A DNA stretch of 64,000 bases from Penicillus capitatus. Its lineage: Eukaryota; Chlorophyta. The notes under the pieces are model-generated. The model had not been told where the DNA came from. It worked only from the letters and a program-made list of their open reading frames with translations, and searched no databases. The position numbers and the translations under genes were made by a program. Below, piece after piece: positions 63,742-64,000 of this stretch. The DNA lies in assembly GCA_965649825.1 (NCBI GenBank), contig OZ287697.1, positions 620,001 to 684,000 on the forward strand, written 5' to 3'. Every line of letters begins with the position of its first letter. Within the stretch, counting starts at the first letter, position 1.

Positions 63742-64000
63742 ATGCTTCAGGTACGGTCCGCCTGCATTATCGACGCTGAGCTGACTCGGCGTCGTAAACG
63801 CGCAGTTCTTTTCCGCAGGTGCGCGCCGAAGGACAGGCCCCCCGAAGACTCCAACACTCAAAGGTTCGTCCGTTCGCGTTCTCTTGTGTGTCTGCCCACC
63901 TAGGTAAGGCCGCGACCACGTGGAATTTCTGCGGCGTCGACCGATGCCGCGTCGAGCGGCTTCGGCCCCTCGGCCGCGGCTAAAGCGGCGCTCGACGCGG
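63742..64000 (+). CDS. partial gene running off the right edge (tentative)
   Basis: Downstream of the TATA box at about 63670, an ATG at 63742 (MLQVRS) starts an open frame, and after candidate splice sites (gtacgg near 63751, ttccgcag near 63816) the reading becomes GC-rich: GISAASTDAASSGFGPSAAA, KAALDA, to the window end. The GC jump to over 65% in the last 100 bases suggests coding. Incomplete; no family can be assigned. Confidence 0.35.
63947..64000. repeat. perfect 12-bp inverted repeat at the right edge
   Basis: ccgcgtcgagcg (63947-63958) is the exact reverse complement of cgctcgacgcgg (63989-64000), separated by 30 bp that contain cggccgcgg. In the coding frame it reads as Ala/Ser-rich protein, so the symmetry may reflect codon choice rather than a structural element. 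Confidence 0.5.

Overview
This is a gene-dense window of nuclear DNA from a photosynthetic eukaryote, most likely a microalga. The evidence for a plastid is direct. A PGR5 cyclic-electron-flow protein, a one-helix chlorophyll-binding-type protein and a thylakoid-lumen PsbP-domain protein with a twin-Arg-like leader are all split by introns and carry N-terminal extensions. Other plastid-type or plant-type genes are a fatty-acid-photodecarboxylase-like GMC oxidoreductase, DUF1997 and DUF2358 proteins, an ArgA-type N-acetylglutamate synthase, a TDY-class MAP kinase and a KAPP-like phosphatase. A kinase of the alveolate/green-algal PKG type with a possible myristoylated N-terminus, and a Fanzor gene, are compatible with several algal lineages. 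I cannot name the species.

Introns are short and uniform: those whose edges are fixed by protein homology run about 41-69 nt, most often 47-59. Most are GT-AG, and at least four look GC-AG. Many are multiples of three or lack in-frame stops, so a raw ORF often runs into an intron. Intergenic gaps are very small, and some divergent start codons lie only 35-65 bp apart.

Layout: PRP16 helicase (+, 0.36-4.4 kb). A minus-strand run: GUCT DEAD-box helicase, endosulfine, FAP-like GMC oxidoreductase, short-chain dehydrogenase, double-USP protein, PGR5, N-acetylglutamate synthase, PKG-like kinase, phosphopantetheine adenylyltransferase (4.6-19.7 kb). A gene-poor stretch leads into a Fanzor (eukaryotic TnpB-like RNA-guided nuclease) gene (-, 20.9-25.1 kb), followed by a HAT1-like fragment. 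Then DUF1997 (+), neutral ceramidase (-), two tandem trypsin-like proteases (-), one lacking its catalytic Ser, MYSM1-like deubiquitinase (+), TFIIIC subunit 5 (-), glutamine-amidotransferase-like protein (+), coiled-coil protein (+), R3H-like protein (-)/proteasome beta7 (+), ATAD3 (-)/cysteinyl-tRNA synthetase (+), KAPP-like phosphatase (+), small ORF (-)/PsbP-like (+), one-helix protein (+), rhodanese (-), PHOSPHO1-like phosphatase (+), DUF2358 (-)/RPP40 (+), TDY MAPK (-), unresolved 58-60 kb, EF-hand protein (-), A/B-type cyclin (-), and a promoter with a GC-rich coding start at the right edge.

The genes are not an operon. They are housekeeping genes (splicing, tRNA, RNase P, Pol III, proteasome, cell cycle) interleaved with plastid genes. 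The most unusual element is the intron-bearing Fanzor gene, whose RuvC catalytic residues and zinc-ribbon cysteines are all present but whose two halves are separated by about 760 bp that I could not splice.
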